This document shows positions 43,031 to 53,345 of a stretch of DNA of 64,000 nt, one piece after another. Each line of letters starts with the position of its first letter. The first letter of the stretch is position 1. Below the pieces are notes generated by a model. That model was not told where the DNA came from. It made no database searches and saw only the letters and a list, made by a program, of their open reading frames with translations. Both the position numbers and the translations under genes were made by a program. Source of the DNA: Bedellia somnulentella (lineage: Eukaryota > Arthropoda > Insecta > Lepidoptera > Bedelliidae); assembly GCA_963576735.1 (NCBI GenBank), contig OY755187.1, positions 6,944,001 through 7,008,000 on the forward strand. Reading direction: 5' to 3'.

Positions 43031-43288
43031 AAATTGAAATCTCACTGTCCCCAATTAAGCCATAAGGAGTGCACGCTAAAAAATGGTATGGTGAGTTAAT
43101 TTTTAATATGTGTCCTATAGTTAATGGGTAGTGCTGATCACGAAACTGTGCTTAGTTTTTTTCTAGCACGTCAGGTTTTTAGAAAAAGTGTGTTTCAAGT
43201 TTTTCATAGAAACTGCCAAAAAATACTTAGAAAATATTTATTGAAGATACATTATTGCATCCCAGTTTTTTTATAATTTTGGACTATC

Positions 43289-44603
43289 TTAGCTACAATT
43301 TCCGAGGAAATCATCAATGACTTCTACGAATGACCTCCATGCTTCAGATTCATCCTGGGTCATTGTATTCTGGAACAATCTGTCCGATTTTAAATTTCGA
43401 ATTTGAGGGCCTACAAAAATTCCTTCTTTAAGTTTAGCTTGAGAAAGTGCAGGAAATTATTTGTCGCATAAGTATATAAAGCAGTCACCTTGTTTATTTA
43501 AAGCTTTGACAAACTGCTTCATCAATCCTAACTTTATGTGAAGGGGAGGTAAAAGTACTAAATTTGGGTCAACTAATGCATCACGCTGCACTGCTTTCGC
43601 TGAGTGGCCATTCTTTCTTAATGTAATGTAAATGTCATACTCGACTTCCCACTCGCACAAAAAACATAGATACTTTGTAAATCTAAACTGCTGACCCAAA
43701 AGCATATATATTATTTTGAGGTCTCCACAGAGTTGCCAACAATATTCGCTATACTTTATTTTATTTAGCAACAGTTCAATATTCTCGTACGTTTCTTTGA
43801 GATGCACGGATTGAGTAACAGGCACCGAGCCATAGGTATTACCTTTGTGCAACAAGACACCCTTCAGACTTCTTTTAGAAGAATCAATAAATAACCTCCA
43901 TGATGTGGAATGCTAATTATCAGCTCCCAGTTTCATGACTACTTCAGGAATACTAATACAAAACACCAGTGAACCTTCTTGAGAGAAATATTCCGAAAAC
44001 TCTTTTTCACGATGCCTGTACCACGAAAATGTGGTTCCTGGAGCCAATAGATTTTTGTCTTTCAGTCATGATCCTAGGATTTGTGCAGCATCCTTTGATA
44101 GACCCAAATCTCTCACTAAGTCATTTAATTCAGCTTGGATAAACTGTTGCGGTTGGCCTATAACAGGATTGAATTCATCTTCATCGTTTCAACTTTCATC
44201 TGATGATTGCTGTTGGATGGTGGGAAGTAAATGTGGAGGAATCGGAATTCCTGGTCCATGAGGTACAGGTCGTTTAGCAGACGGTAAATTAGGATATTGA
44301 ATTGTATGTTTGTTTTTCGAATTGACCCTTTACATCGCAAGAGCAACAGTCGTCTCCATGGTTTTGTTGTTTCCTCAATACCATAGGAATACCAAAAGGT
44401 AAAGAGCTACGTGTACCTTTTGTCCATTTTCTCATTAGCTCGACACATTGAAAGCACACTTTGTTTGGAGCCCAAGGTTTGTCCTGATCAACAAGCTTTA
44501 CACCGAAGTAAGCGTGATAAGCTTTCTTGATAAACTCTGTTTTATTTCGTTGATGCTTTGCAATATATATTAGGACTGTTTTTACTCTTTCTTGATGACA
44601 TTA
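43289..44603 (-). pseudogene. Orphan arthropod protein family, copy 1 (decayed)
   Basis: Starts MSSRKSKNSPNIYC (44603). Several frames then carry AYHAYFGVKLVDQDKPWAPN and C..C (an N-terminal zinc-binding pattern), FGIPMVLRK, DDCCSC, LFIDSSKRSLKGVLLHKGN, VPVTQSVHLKETYEN, CGDLKIIYMLLGQQ, CFLCEWE, LLPPLHIKLGLMKQFVKALN and SEAWRSFVEVIDDFLGN. The C-terminal ~100 residues present in copy 2 are missing. I recognise this as a multi-copy, uncharacterised arthropod family related to copy 2 at 51998-61535, which begins MATKRRRC. Internal stops include the TAA after KAST..K near the start and one after FIYLCDK at 43457. Function unknown; conserved D (FIDSS, GDLK) and H (LHIKLG) would suit a DDE-type nuclease, but that is speculation. 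Confidence 0.6.
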
Positions 44604-44775
44604 TGACGCACTGAACACTCACAAAACAAAACACAACTCGACGCTACAAACAGCGGACGCTAACGAACCATTTCGTAAACAACTGCCGATGCCGCCAAGT
44701 TGACTTTGACAGATGCACTGTTTAACTTTATGCAAACGTGAAATTGTTCGGGCTTTTCTGTTTCCACTGACTTAA

Positions 44776-44885
44776 CCCTTTATAAGTCAAGGTATGATCA
44801 AAAATTCATTGTATTTCACTTCTATTTCAAGCTAGGTAAGGTTCAAATTATGGTAGTCGCTATATGCCCTCTGCCTTATAAAGGG
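44776..44885. mobile_element. piggyBac-type MITE (CCCTTTATAAG ends, TTAA)
   Basis: CCCTTTATAAG at 44776 and CTTATAAAGGG ending at 44885 are perfect inverted repeats, with TTAA on both sides (44772-44775 and 44886-44889). CCC ends plus TTAA identify piggyBac-type. 110 bp, no gene. Confidence 0.85.
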
Positions 44886-45295
44886 TTAAGACATGTCCAA
44901 CATGATTTATAAACGCGCTGCTTTACTTTTTTATAGCCAAATATATTTATGTATTTATTAAACTGACATTTAAATCTTCTTCAAAAATTATTGTTTCGGC
45001 CATAGGAGCGCAATTTTTTTCGGCCAATATATATTTTTAAATTATGCAAGCAATCGGTTTCGTCTTCCTCACAGTTTGCTTCCACAGAGTGAGCCGACGC
45101 GACATAAAGTTTTGTATGCAGATTCGAATGCCGCTGCATTGGGCATGATATTGCTGAACCCATGTGACCTTAAGTGGGTGATCGACGTACGAGCCTATAC
45201 CGCGGTTTTAAAGAACGACGGTTTTACTCGCGACTCATTGGTGCTGATAGACTAGCGAGCAAAACAGTCGTGTCTGAGCGATAACTGAGTTAACA

Positions 45296-46858
45296 ATGTC
45301 GTGTTCGGAATCTGAAGCTTTGTGTTATCTCGCTATAGCATACCACGAAATCATGAAAAAAACGAAAACGCCCTAGAGTTTGGGTTAAAAGTTGGATAGA
45401 AAAGAGGCAAGAATTGTCGCATACCCATTTAATTCAAGAATTGTCGGCAGTAGTATTGGGCTTACTCGGACATCACAAAGATCGCTCCGTACTAGTACAT
45501 TTGAGACAATGTACTAGTACGGTCTATTAGTACTATTAGTACTATTAGGACTACGAAGTACTAAGACATGATTAGAAAACTAGGTGCGTTTCACGAGTTA
45601 TTTACTTTCGCCGTTAGGTTAGGTTAGGCATTATCGGTCAAAACAAGAAACAAAACTATTTCACCTTTAACATCAACTTCTCCATTTTACCCCTTATTTG
45701 TGTTTTTCTGTGTGTTTTACGCACAAAACTCGAAAAATATAAAACACGATAAAACTTGCTTACTGTTTGTTGTTTTCACGTTGTTATGACTGATAGCCTA
45801 CTTAAATAAAAGTACTCTGTGTGATAAGATAACCACAGATTATATAGATACCCTGACAGGGATGCCAACCTGCGAAGAGCACTAATTTGAAGATCCGAGC
45901 AATTTGGAACCTTAGTGCATTGGAATAACGACTTTGAAACCTGTCACCTTTTGCCTTTTTTTTAGATTTGTTGGCTTGGTTTCTGCCTAACTTTATGCCA
46001 AGTCTCTTTTAAGTTGAATGTTGCCATGCCACCATATTTGATTTAAGTTACTATTAATTTGATAAAAGATACCTTATTTTGCTCGAGTTATTTGGTTTTC
46101 CTACTAAATATTGTGAAATAAAAAAAATAGTTCTTGAAGCGTATATACAGCATTTATTATTGTGAACCTATATAACATCCTTGGAACCTATTTATAACAT
46201 TTATTTACATGTTGCCATGTAAGAATAACACTTGTGTCACTTTTGTGGGCTTCAACTTCACGTTCACGGCCGCATTTCTGATGGAGGAGTTTTAAAAAAA
46301 ACAAAATTTTATAAGCGTTTGGATGAAGGTACTTTAAATATACCAGCACCAGAAAAACCAACACCGGATTCAGATCCCTTACCATTCGTGTACCTTGGTG
46401 ACGAAGCTTTTACCTTAAGACCAGATTTTTTGAAACCATATCAACAACGAGAATTACATAATCATGAAAAGAGAATCTATAAGTATCGAATGTGCAGAGC
46501 CCGGAGGGTAGTAGAAAATGCGTTCGGTATTTTGGCAGCAAGATTCCAAATATTTCACTCAGCTATAGACTTCAAATCAATTGAGGACATACATTTTGTG
46601 GTATAAGCTTGTTGTACCTTGCATAATTATTTAAGTTGCAAATCCAGACAAGAGTATATCTCGCCATGTGACTGTGACACAGAAAATCAAATTGCTGGTA
46701 CAATACATACAGGTCTGAGGACAAATAGTATTTTGGCGCCCTTACAAACGACTCGTACTGGAAACTCTGACAATAATGCTAAAAAAGTTAGAGAAGATTT
46801 TGTGAAATACTGTAATACAACTGGGGCTGTATCATGGCAGGAAAGAATGATAAATATA
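45296..46858 (+). pseudogene. HARBI1-like Harbinger transposase (broken)
   Basis: Start MSCSESEALCYLAIAYHEIM at 45296. After a frame change it continues PRVWVKSWIEKRQELSHTHL, the usual N-terminal helical block. About 0.75 kb (45470-46225) is non-homologous, replacing the helix-turn-helix and first catalytic Asp region. The 3' part resumes with HGRISDGGVLKKTK, VYLGDEAFTLRPDFLKPY (second catalytic Asp in DEAF) and RARRVVENAFGILAARF (catalytic Glu in VENAFG). A TAA at 46604-46606 falls within VV*ACCTLHNYL, after which the frame continues to 46858. Family members are about 350-450 residues. Inactive. Confidence 0.75.
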
Positions 46859-46874
46859 TAATTTTATTACTCAC

Positions 46875-47583
46875 GTTGTCCAGAGAATCTTGTGATGATA
46901 CTTGACTACGATTCTCACCGTCATCATTGTCACTTACAATGGTTGATATTGATGCCGTACCTGTTAAATTAAAAGTCTGTACATTTGTTTGATTTATACA
47001 TATATAAAAACTACATACAACTACAATTGTAACAAATTATTTGTAACGTTCCTATTATAATATAATATAATACTGATTAAAATATTTTTCATGTAAAATA
47101 AAAAATGACTAAAATTATTTGACTGTACACAATCTAGTTTCCTAGTTATAATTAGGTAGAATAAAGAGAGCGGATAAACGCTAAAAATCAAGGAAAAATA
47201 TTATTAGGTAGAATAGTTGAACATTGAACAGTATTTGGTATCTACTTACTTTGAACAGGATCGTTGAGAAATTCAAGCTCCTTATAATACCATAACTTTG
47301 GTTGGTACAAATTTTCAACTCCAGAACCAGTTTTCATGCTTGCAGTTACCTTGTTTCGTTCTTTCCTATGGGAAGCTCGCAATGACTGAATTTTTTTCTT
47401 AACACTAGCTATATTCGAGTTTGGTTCGTATTTTTTCGCAATCTCCACAAGTTAATTATATGCTGCAAGCCGATATCCTTTGTTTTTATAGTCGCTTGAT
47501 TTAGTTTGCCATAAGCAAGGACAATCTTGGAAGCCATTTATAAATTCGATTATAAAATCGTGGCTGCAAGTTCGCAGATCCAT
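46875..47583 (-). pseudogene. MADF-domain protein of the Harbinger element
   Basis: Starts MDLRTCSHDFIIEFINGF (47583). The MADF/Myb-like domain follows (CLWQTKSSDYKNKGYRLAAYN, then LVEIAKKYEPN, VKKKIQSLRASHRKERNKV, LWYYKELEFLNDP). A single TAA (about 47451-47453) interrupts it between AAYN and LVEI. A donor at 47249 (gtaagt) and acceptor at 46961 join in phase to a second exon (46875-46960, STASISTIVSDNDDGENR) ending at gtgagt. The C-terminal BESS exon is missing. MADF proteins help Harbinger transposases bind DNA and enter the nucleus; here the gene is dead. Confidence 0.7.
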
Positions 47584-48575
47584 TATAAAAATGTGACGCG
47601 GAGCACGTGCGTCCTCTAGCGCTGCCAACAACAACTGCCGGCTCGGCTCGCCGGCCATGATCGACGCGCGGTTTTGTTTGACGCGCCGAGTAAAAAATAA
47701 GACAAACATGACGAGCCGCGAGCCAGGCTCGGCGGTACGTAAAACCGCGGTATTGCAATGATACACTGGCGAGCTTTACTGACGAGCCATAAAACCGCGG
47801 TTTTACTCGTCCGTCGATCAGGGCCTTTATAGCACCTAAAAAATTCAAAAAAGTTCTCTAGCGGGTCTCGATTGAAGTGGCGCAGTAATAACGATCTGTG
47901 ATCCAGCTTGTGAAAATGTTCCATTATTAATTTAAAACCTTCAATCGTCTTCACCCAACTCGATAAATTAGGCACTGAAACTTTATTTTTATTTTTCGCT
48001 ATTTACCGCATGGGTTTTAAAACGGGCAGGCTTTTTTGTCACAATTCGTGGTGTTTAGATCGTGGAGTGACTGCACTCCTAAATTGATTTCCTCCTCTTG
48101 GCTCACTAAAACTCCAGTTGACAGAGTCAAATAAATCGTTGAAAAACAGCAGTATATCAGCAGTTTCTTTGGTTCCTTTTGGAAGTAATCCCTCACTTAA
48201 TAGGCATATCCAAGCTCCTTCCTGGAAAACGGAGAAAGTATTTACTATTTTATTACAACTTTAATAAGATACCTAGTATTATGATATGACATACCTTCAT
48301 GAGTTAAAATTGATTCATTTCATATTTGCATCAGTTGCTGTACAATCTGCACAGGAACCAGAGATGGCATTGGTGTGTCTAGTATAGTTTAGATCAATTA
48401 AAAGGTGTGCGAACAAGTTTGCAGAAATACAAGTTTGTTATATTCATAGTCAGAGTTGCATAGCTGGGATTCGCACTGATAAACCATATCAGAAAGACTG
48501 AGCATAGACGGCTCAAGGTAATTTAATAAAATAACTTGTTACCTGTTAGATGTAATGTTTGCACTGCACTTCTAA

Positions 48576-50700
48576 CAAGCCTGTTTTTGCTATGACCAAA
48601 GATCGTTATCAGCGTGGTGTATTGGTGGCAGAGTAAGGTTGGCAAAAAAACAAATAGACAAGTATTTAAAACATTATATACTTAACAAATTATGAAATAT
48701 ATACATATTTATAATTACTTATCCAAATTACATTGAATAAATAACTAAAATCTGTTCAACAGATTTGGCTGTCAGTCGTTCACGTCGATTAGAAAAAATC
48801 CATTTTAAATAACTAAATGACCTTTCTACGTTGACAGAAGTTACAGGAAGGTAATTTAACTCTTTAAAATACTGCACGCAACTTTTGTTGACGCCCTCCG
48901 GCATATCCACCTCTTTTCCTTCTATCAGTTGCTGCACGACTTTTACAGTACTATAACCAGGGTTTTTCTTCAAGACATATTTTAGTTTAAAATAAACTTC
49001 TTTACCCGTGGGATGTAATCTCAATTTTGCCATTTTTTTTATCAAGTCAGAGACAATTTTCAATGAACTTTTAAGTTCTAGTTTTGGGTCCTCCAGCAAT
49101 TGAATCGACTTGGCGATAATGTTGAAGTTTGTGTCAAGGAACAATAATTCCGATTTCAAATTGCGATCGCGAAAAATTTTCTTGGCCTCGACAATTGCTC
49201 TCGCTTCACGTGAATCTAAAGCATCGATCACAGCCTTGATTTCATTGTAATATTTGTTATAGTATAAAGCAGCGTTTAGCCATGTGCCCCATCTGGTTAT
49301 CACTGGTCGCGGAGGAAGTGAAATGTTCGGATACATCATTCGAAATTTTTTCGTTCTAACCGGAGCTTTAAGGAAAACTTTTTTTACACTGTCAATCAAT
49401 TTGTTTATTTTAGGATAAAGACTCCTCACTTTTTCTGCGACGCGATTCAGTCCGTGTGCAAAGCATGTCACATGTGTTAAATTCGGATATTTCTGTGTAA
49501 GACATTTCCCCGCCTTGAGCATATATGATCCAGCATCAGTTATGAAAAACAGTAATTTATCTAAGTTTTCATTATATTGTTGACCCCAAAGATCTTTAAG
49601 CGTTTCGTTTACGAGTCCGGTTGTAGTTAAACAATTGGATTTCTCCAAAACTTTTGATGCAAACAAATGCATTTTGCTGCTTGTTCCATCTAATGCCTGA
49701 ATCAAAACGTTCGCCACTTTTTTCCCACATGAATCAGTGGTTTCATCAACGCTAAGGCATATCGTCTTATTTTGTAGTTCTTGCCTAATCTGATCCTTTT
49801 TTTCCTCGTAAATTTTTGGAAGATATTTTAGCCGTATATTTGTTTCACTGGGTAAATTCACGTTATTACCGTATTTATTATTTAAGAGGTTCTCCATAAA
49901 ATTCCGATATGTTGGGTTGTCAAGTTTTGACCACGGTATATTACATTGAATCATAAAATCAGTCAAGTCTTTGTTGAACTGTTTTTGTCCATTTTTTGTA
50001 CTGGAAAATGTGTGTGAATCAGTTTTCATATGCCGGTCCAAACTAAATAAAGAAGGATTAAATGTCGAATCACATAATTTACAAAATAACTTATTGTCAT
50101 TGATTTCAAAATCAGGGTTGTCTTTTAGGCTTTGCTGTAGCTTGGAATGAGAATGTGAATCGCTTATTCTATCTCGATGAGATTTTGACTGTAGGTGCTT
50201 GTTCATATTGTATTTTTTCCTTTTAATATTGACATTGCAAATAGTACATCGCGTGCCTTCGTCCGTTGTTATAAAATCTGGGTATTGTGTCAAATCCATA
50301 CTGTGAATGAGGATACTGAGATTATTCGTTCACTTTATTAAATTCCTCCGTGCTCGTCTTACTTCGTGCACTACTTTTGAGTTGAACTACTCGAATAACA
50401 ATTCTAGATAGTCATATCTAGAGTGCATTTGATTATTTGGATTAAAATAATATACACTTCGCGTAATGTTTTTTTATGACATAATTAATGTCATTTGACG
50501 TATATTGTTTTAAAAATAAAAATATATAGTTGGTCGGAAAAGGCTTTGTACCGTAGAGGTGTAATCCTAAGAAGGTAGGTAACTATTTATTTTGTAGTTA
50601 AGAACAAAGTGAATATTTCAATGGAAGTATTTGTTTTTTTTGTCAACCGTACCGTTTGCCACGAAAAGAGCACCTTGATAACGATCATTAGCTATGACAC
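48576..50700. repeat. Inverted, coding-like arms around the CGGBP1-like gene
   Basis: 48576-48656 (plus) and 50628-50700 (minus) are similar inverted sequences. Each holds GATCGTTATCA, GTGGCA and GGTTGRCAAAAAAACAAATA. Translated, they give DRYQRGVLVAE and DRYQGALFVANGTVDKKNK. The right arm belongs to an open minus-strand frame (50618-50902, including IISIRCADALFPQYIQRRGP) of unknown identity. The arms may be diverged long terminal repeats of the hAT element or two opposed pieces of another gene. No 8-bp duplication was found. Confidence 0.4.
48728..50299 (-). CDS. hAT-like transposase, CGGBP1-like, intact 523 aa
   Basis: Single-exon ORF from ATG 50299. Two U1-type C2H2 fingers of identical spacing open it: C18-x2-C21-x13-H35-x5-H41 and C73-x2-C76-x13-H90-x5-H96. 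This double finger is unusual; a single BED finger is normal for hAT proteins. The core shows CLSVDETTDS (Asp 185), FFITDAGSYML (Asp 255), VTCFAHGLNRV (Cys 279, His 282) and ITRWGTW. The C-terminus PVTSVNVERSFSYLKWIF provides Glu 492. All catalytic positions are present with no stops. Vertebrate CGGBP1 is a domesticated relative keeping the DNA-binding part. It could be an active transposase or a domesticated gene; the lack of clear TIRs leaves this open. Confidence 0.85.
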   Translation of the reverse strand: MDLTQYPDFITTDEGTRCTICNVNIKRKKYNMNKHLQSKSHRDRISDSHSHSKLQQSLKDNPDFEINDNKLFCKLCDSTFNPSLFSLDRHMKTDSHTFSSTKNGQKQFNKDLTDFMIQCNIPWSKLDNPTYRNFMENLLNNKYGNNVNLPSETNIRLKYLPKIYEEKKDQIRQELQNKTICLSVDETTDSCGKKVANVLIQALDGTSSKMHLFASKVLEKSNCLTTTGLVNETLKDLWGQQYNENLDKLLFFITDAGSYMLKAGKCLTQKYPNLTHVTCFAHGLNRVAEKVRSLYPKINKLIDSVKKVFLKAPVRTKKFRMMYPNISLPPRPVITRWGTWLNAALYYNKYYNEIKAVIDALDSREARAIVEAKKIFRDRNLKSELLFLDTNFNIIAKSIQLLEDPKLELKSSLKIVSDLIKKMAKLRLHPTGKEVYFKLKYVLKKNPGYSTVKVVQQLIEGKEVDMPEGVNKSCVQYFKELNYLPVTSVNVERSFSYLKWIFSNRRERLTAKSVEQILVIYSM

Positions 50701-50904
50701 ACTCTTCTGTCAGAGAAAATAAAGAGCTCTTTCCTTCAAAGTTTAAAACCGGTCCCCGTCTTTGTATGTATTGGGGAAATAATGCATCGGCACACCTTAT
50801 AGAAATAATGTCGTCGTTAACAAGAGCCTGAGTAATAAAAAAGAAGATGATGGTTTCAGCGGGTTCCAATAGTTTGTAGTACTTTTCATAGATACATACC
50901 ATCT

Positions 50905-51824
50905 GAGGTGTTGCTTGTGCAACCAGGCATGCAACATTTGTTTCTAGACATGGTCGGTAGTCCTATTCCATTCAATATCCTTTTTCATCCCTTCACTGCA
51001 CTGCACTGAATGTGGAGTCCTATCTCAAAACACTAAGTAGAAAGTCCTGTTCCTGTATCTAATCAAAAGACTATGCTGGAGAAACATTCGCTCAAGTTTT
51101 TGACTTGAGCGAAGCTTAGCGAAGAAGAAGTATAAAAAATTAACTGCAATTATTAACTTTCTGAAGTGGTAAAAACGCAAGCAATTTGTTTGTGTTTTTA
51201 ATTTTAATTGAGTGACAATTGTGAAGAACATCTCTGCCAGCGTCACGTCATTGGAGTAAATCAAACAAAATAATACGAATTCCAACATAAAAAAAAACCT
51301 TACGTTAAAATATATACATAACAAAATGAATATTCGAAACAATTTAAAAATACAAAATAGATATTATACTACATAGAGAAGATGACATAATGTGAGAAAA
51401 GTACCAGACATTACTATAAGATATTGTATAAAGTTTGACTGCAGATACCAACGGCAAATACACATAATAACAAATACGGCGTGATTAATTTATATAGAAA
51501 AAGTATGGAATTGTAGCGTGCGCTTCGTGGGCTTCGTGGGTCGCGATAAGTGATTCTCGACTCACCTGTCGAGACTAATCGTTCTCGAACCATCATCGCC
51601 AATATTTTACACTACCCACGAGAATAGAAAATGTAAGGAGTAGTGCTGGGGTCATGTCATACCGACCCGCATGTCAATAAGCAAATCGATTATAATTGAT
51701 TGATTGATTTGATAATTATCAACAAACTGGTATAGGCATTTAGTTATATATAGAAGTGAATATAAATATAATGAAATTAATATTAATATGATATAATTAT
51801 TAATTATGTATACATTACACTGGT
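50905..51824. other. No gene recognised
   Basis: AT-rich flank. Open frames at 51025-51342 and 51652-51849 are hydrophobic but look like translated AT-rich noise. Confidence 0.4.
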
Positions 51825-51997
51825 CAACACTGAAAATTTTTCCAGACATTTCTTAATCGTTATTGATTAAATGAAGGGCGCTGATTACGAAAACAGAACT
51901 ATTTTTTTTCGAGCAGCTCTTGTTTTTAAATTACACATAGGTTTTAAATTTTCACAAAAGAATATACTTTTAACCATTTTATTTTACAGAATTGATT

Positions 51998-52668
51998 TCA
52001 GTGTGTACAAAATTGTCTCTTGTAGGACTTTCTTGAATGAGACGCCAGCTTAAGATCCCGACAAAGATTCCAGCAGTAATCTGCCATCATATGGATGTCC
52101 CATCTTCCTTGATATCGTTCTTCTATTACTCGTATATCTTGGTGAAATCTTTCACCCTGCTCTTCACTAAAGTTTCCAAGATTTTCAGGAAATCGATCCA
52201 AATGAGAATGTAAATAATGTACTTTAATGTTCATGTTACACCCAAGATCTCTCAAATTTGACAACATGTCCGATACTAGTTGTAAATAGTTTTCTGATTT
52301 ATGATGGCCAAGAAAATTTTGAATTACCAAAACAAATGATTCCCATGTTCTGCTTTCGAGCTCATTCATAAAACTGGCATGGATCTTTAATCAATCGTCT
52401 AATCTGTGGACCATCAAAAATACCTGCTTTTTTGCACTTTTCTGCACTTAGCTCAGGAAATTTGTTTGATACGTAAGCAAAACATTCACCATCTTTGTTA
52501 AGGGCCTTAATAAATTGTTTCATAATGCCGAGTTTAATATGAAGCGGTGGCAATATAATTCGATCTCGACTCACTAAAGGTGGATTTATTACATTTTGGT
52601 TACCAACATCAAGTGTCTCTCTCAATGGCCACACGTTTTAAATCCAATGGTTCTTTTTATCGCGGCTG
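51998..52668 (-). pseudogene. Orphan family copy 2, C-terminal part
   Basis: Minus strand, downstream of the CACTA insertion. Reads SRDKKNHWI, VWPLRETLDVGNQNVINPPL, RDRIILPPLHIKLGIMKQFI, FPELSAEKCKKAGIFDGPQI, then after a frameshift near 52365 ESRTWESFVLVIQNFLGHHK, HYLHSHLDRFPENLGNFSEE, QGERFHQDIRVIEERYQGRW and DIHMMADYCWNL, ending QFCTH at 51998. This C-terminal half is better kept than in copy 1. Conserved acidic and His residues (LHIKLG, HSHLDRF, EEQGERFHQD) are candidate active-site positions, but the fold is unknown. Confidence 0.6.
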
Positions 52669-53040
52669 CCCAAGCAGCACACAAGCGTTGGTATCATCCA
52701 TAAAACAGCCTATTTAAAACTTATAATTCTTTAAGAGACTTACAAGAGTGTCAAAAAATTATTTTCTCTTTACAAGAGGGGATTATCAGTTATTATACAG
52801 CTCAATCTTTATAAAGACTGTATTATGGAATCGGTTTAAGCTTAGGGTGTCTTAATAGAATACCAAAATTCTATAATAACACTTGAAGTATTGTGTGACA
52901 CTTCAAGTAGTGTTTTATCTTTAAAGCTGTATAAAGGCTGTATTTTGTATGAGATAACTTCCCCATTACAGCTCTAAGTGTTATCATTGTCTCACCCGAT
53001 ACATTTTTCTGTACAATGGTACACTTCAACACCGTTACCG

Positions 53041-53311
53041 AACTTCGTTTTAATGGCGTAATTGTAGACCATTGTAACTACATTAGTTTTATAATTTCTG
53101 TCAGAGAAGGTACTATAATACTAAAAATGTAAATACCAGCTACAATACAGCTTTAGTCTTTTTTAGTGACTCGAATCTTGAACTTCTTTTTAATGGCTTA
53201 ATTGTAGACTATTATAAATACACTAGTTTTATAATTTCTGTTTGTGAGAATATAATAACACTAAAAAAATAAATACTAGCCACAGGTACAGCTTTAGTCT
53301 TTTTAACTGAC
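53041..53311 (+). repeat. Tandem duplication (140-bp period) upstream of transposase
   Basis: 53041-53170 and 53181-53311 share 'aacttc.ttttaatgg.ttaattgtaga', 'actagttttataatttctgt' and 'acagctttagtctttt'. The second unit ends 35 bp before the first ATG of the transposase frame, so the duplicated unit may contain its promoter or transposase-binding sites. Confidence 0.65.
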
Positions 53312-53345
53312 AGCTGTCAGCACAGTTCTTTAGCAGATTCATTTA

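Larger units (their letters stand above)
45173..47826 (+). mobile_element. PIF/Harbinger element with TTA target duplication
   Basis: The ends AGTGGGTGATCGACGTACGA (45173) and AGGCCCTGATCGACGGACGA (reverse complement of the right end at 47826) form imperfect inverted repeats that extend into 'accgcggttt' subterminal palindromes. TTA is duplicated (45170-45172 and 47827-47829), the Harbinger preference. It carries the usual two genes, transposase (+) and a MADF protein (-), arranged tail to tail. Both are broken, so this copy is inactive. Confidence 0.8.
44975..48295 (-). pseudogene. P-element-like (THAP9-type) transposase remnant split by Harbinger
   Basis: Minus-strand exon up to 48221 begins after an intron (48222-48294, donor gtatgt, acceptor ttttccag). 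It shows EGAWICLLSEGLLPKGTKET, FFNDLFDSVNW, then VPNLSSWVKTIEGFKLIMEH and NRDPLENFFEF, the D-P-LENFF signature of P-element transposases. At 47829 the sequence enters a Harbinger element and resumes at 45169 with NIMPNAAAFESAYKTL and then AHSVEANCEEDETDCLHNLK, both typical of the same C-terminal region. Several stops and frame changes (for example FKTHAVNSEK*K) show decay. The N-terminal THAP domain was not found. Confidence 0.65.

Noticed and set aside
43080..44760. TIRs around orphan-family copy 1
   Set aside because: Weak AGTGC-like words flank it but no convincing inverted pair or duplication; the C-terminus is truncated, so the original end is probably lost.
45615..45632. Interstitial telomere repeat (TTAGG units; also near 915)
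   Set aside because: Only about three units in each place. Short TTAGG runs are common by chance in AT-rich insect DNA and do not indicate a telomere or fusion point.
48628..50657. Classical hAT TIRs and 8-bp duplication for the CGGBP1-like gene
   Set aside because: The candidate ends (CAGAGTAAGG and CAAACGGTAC) do not match well and the flanking octamers (attggtgg, ccacgaaa) differ.
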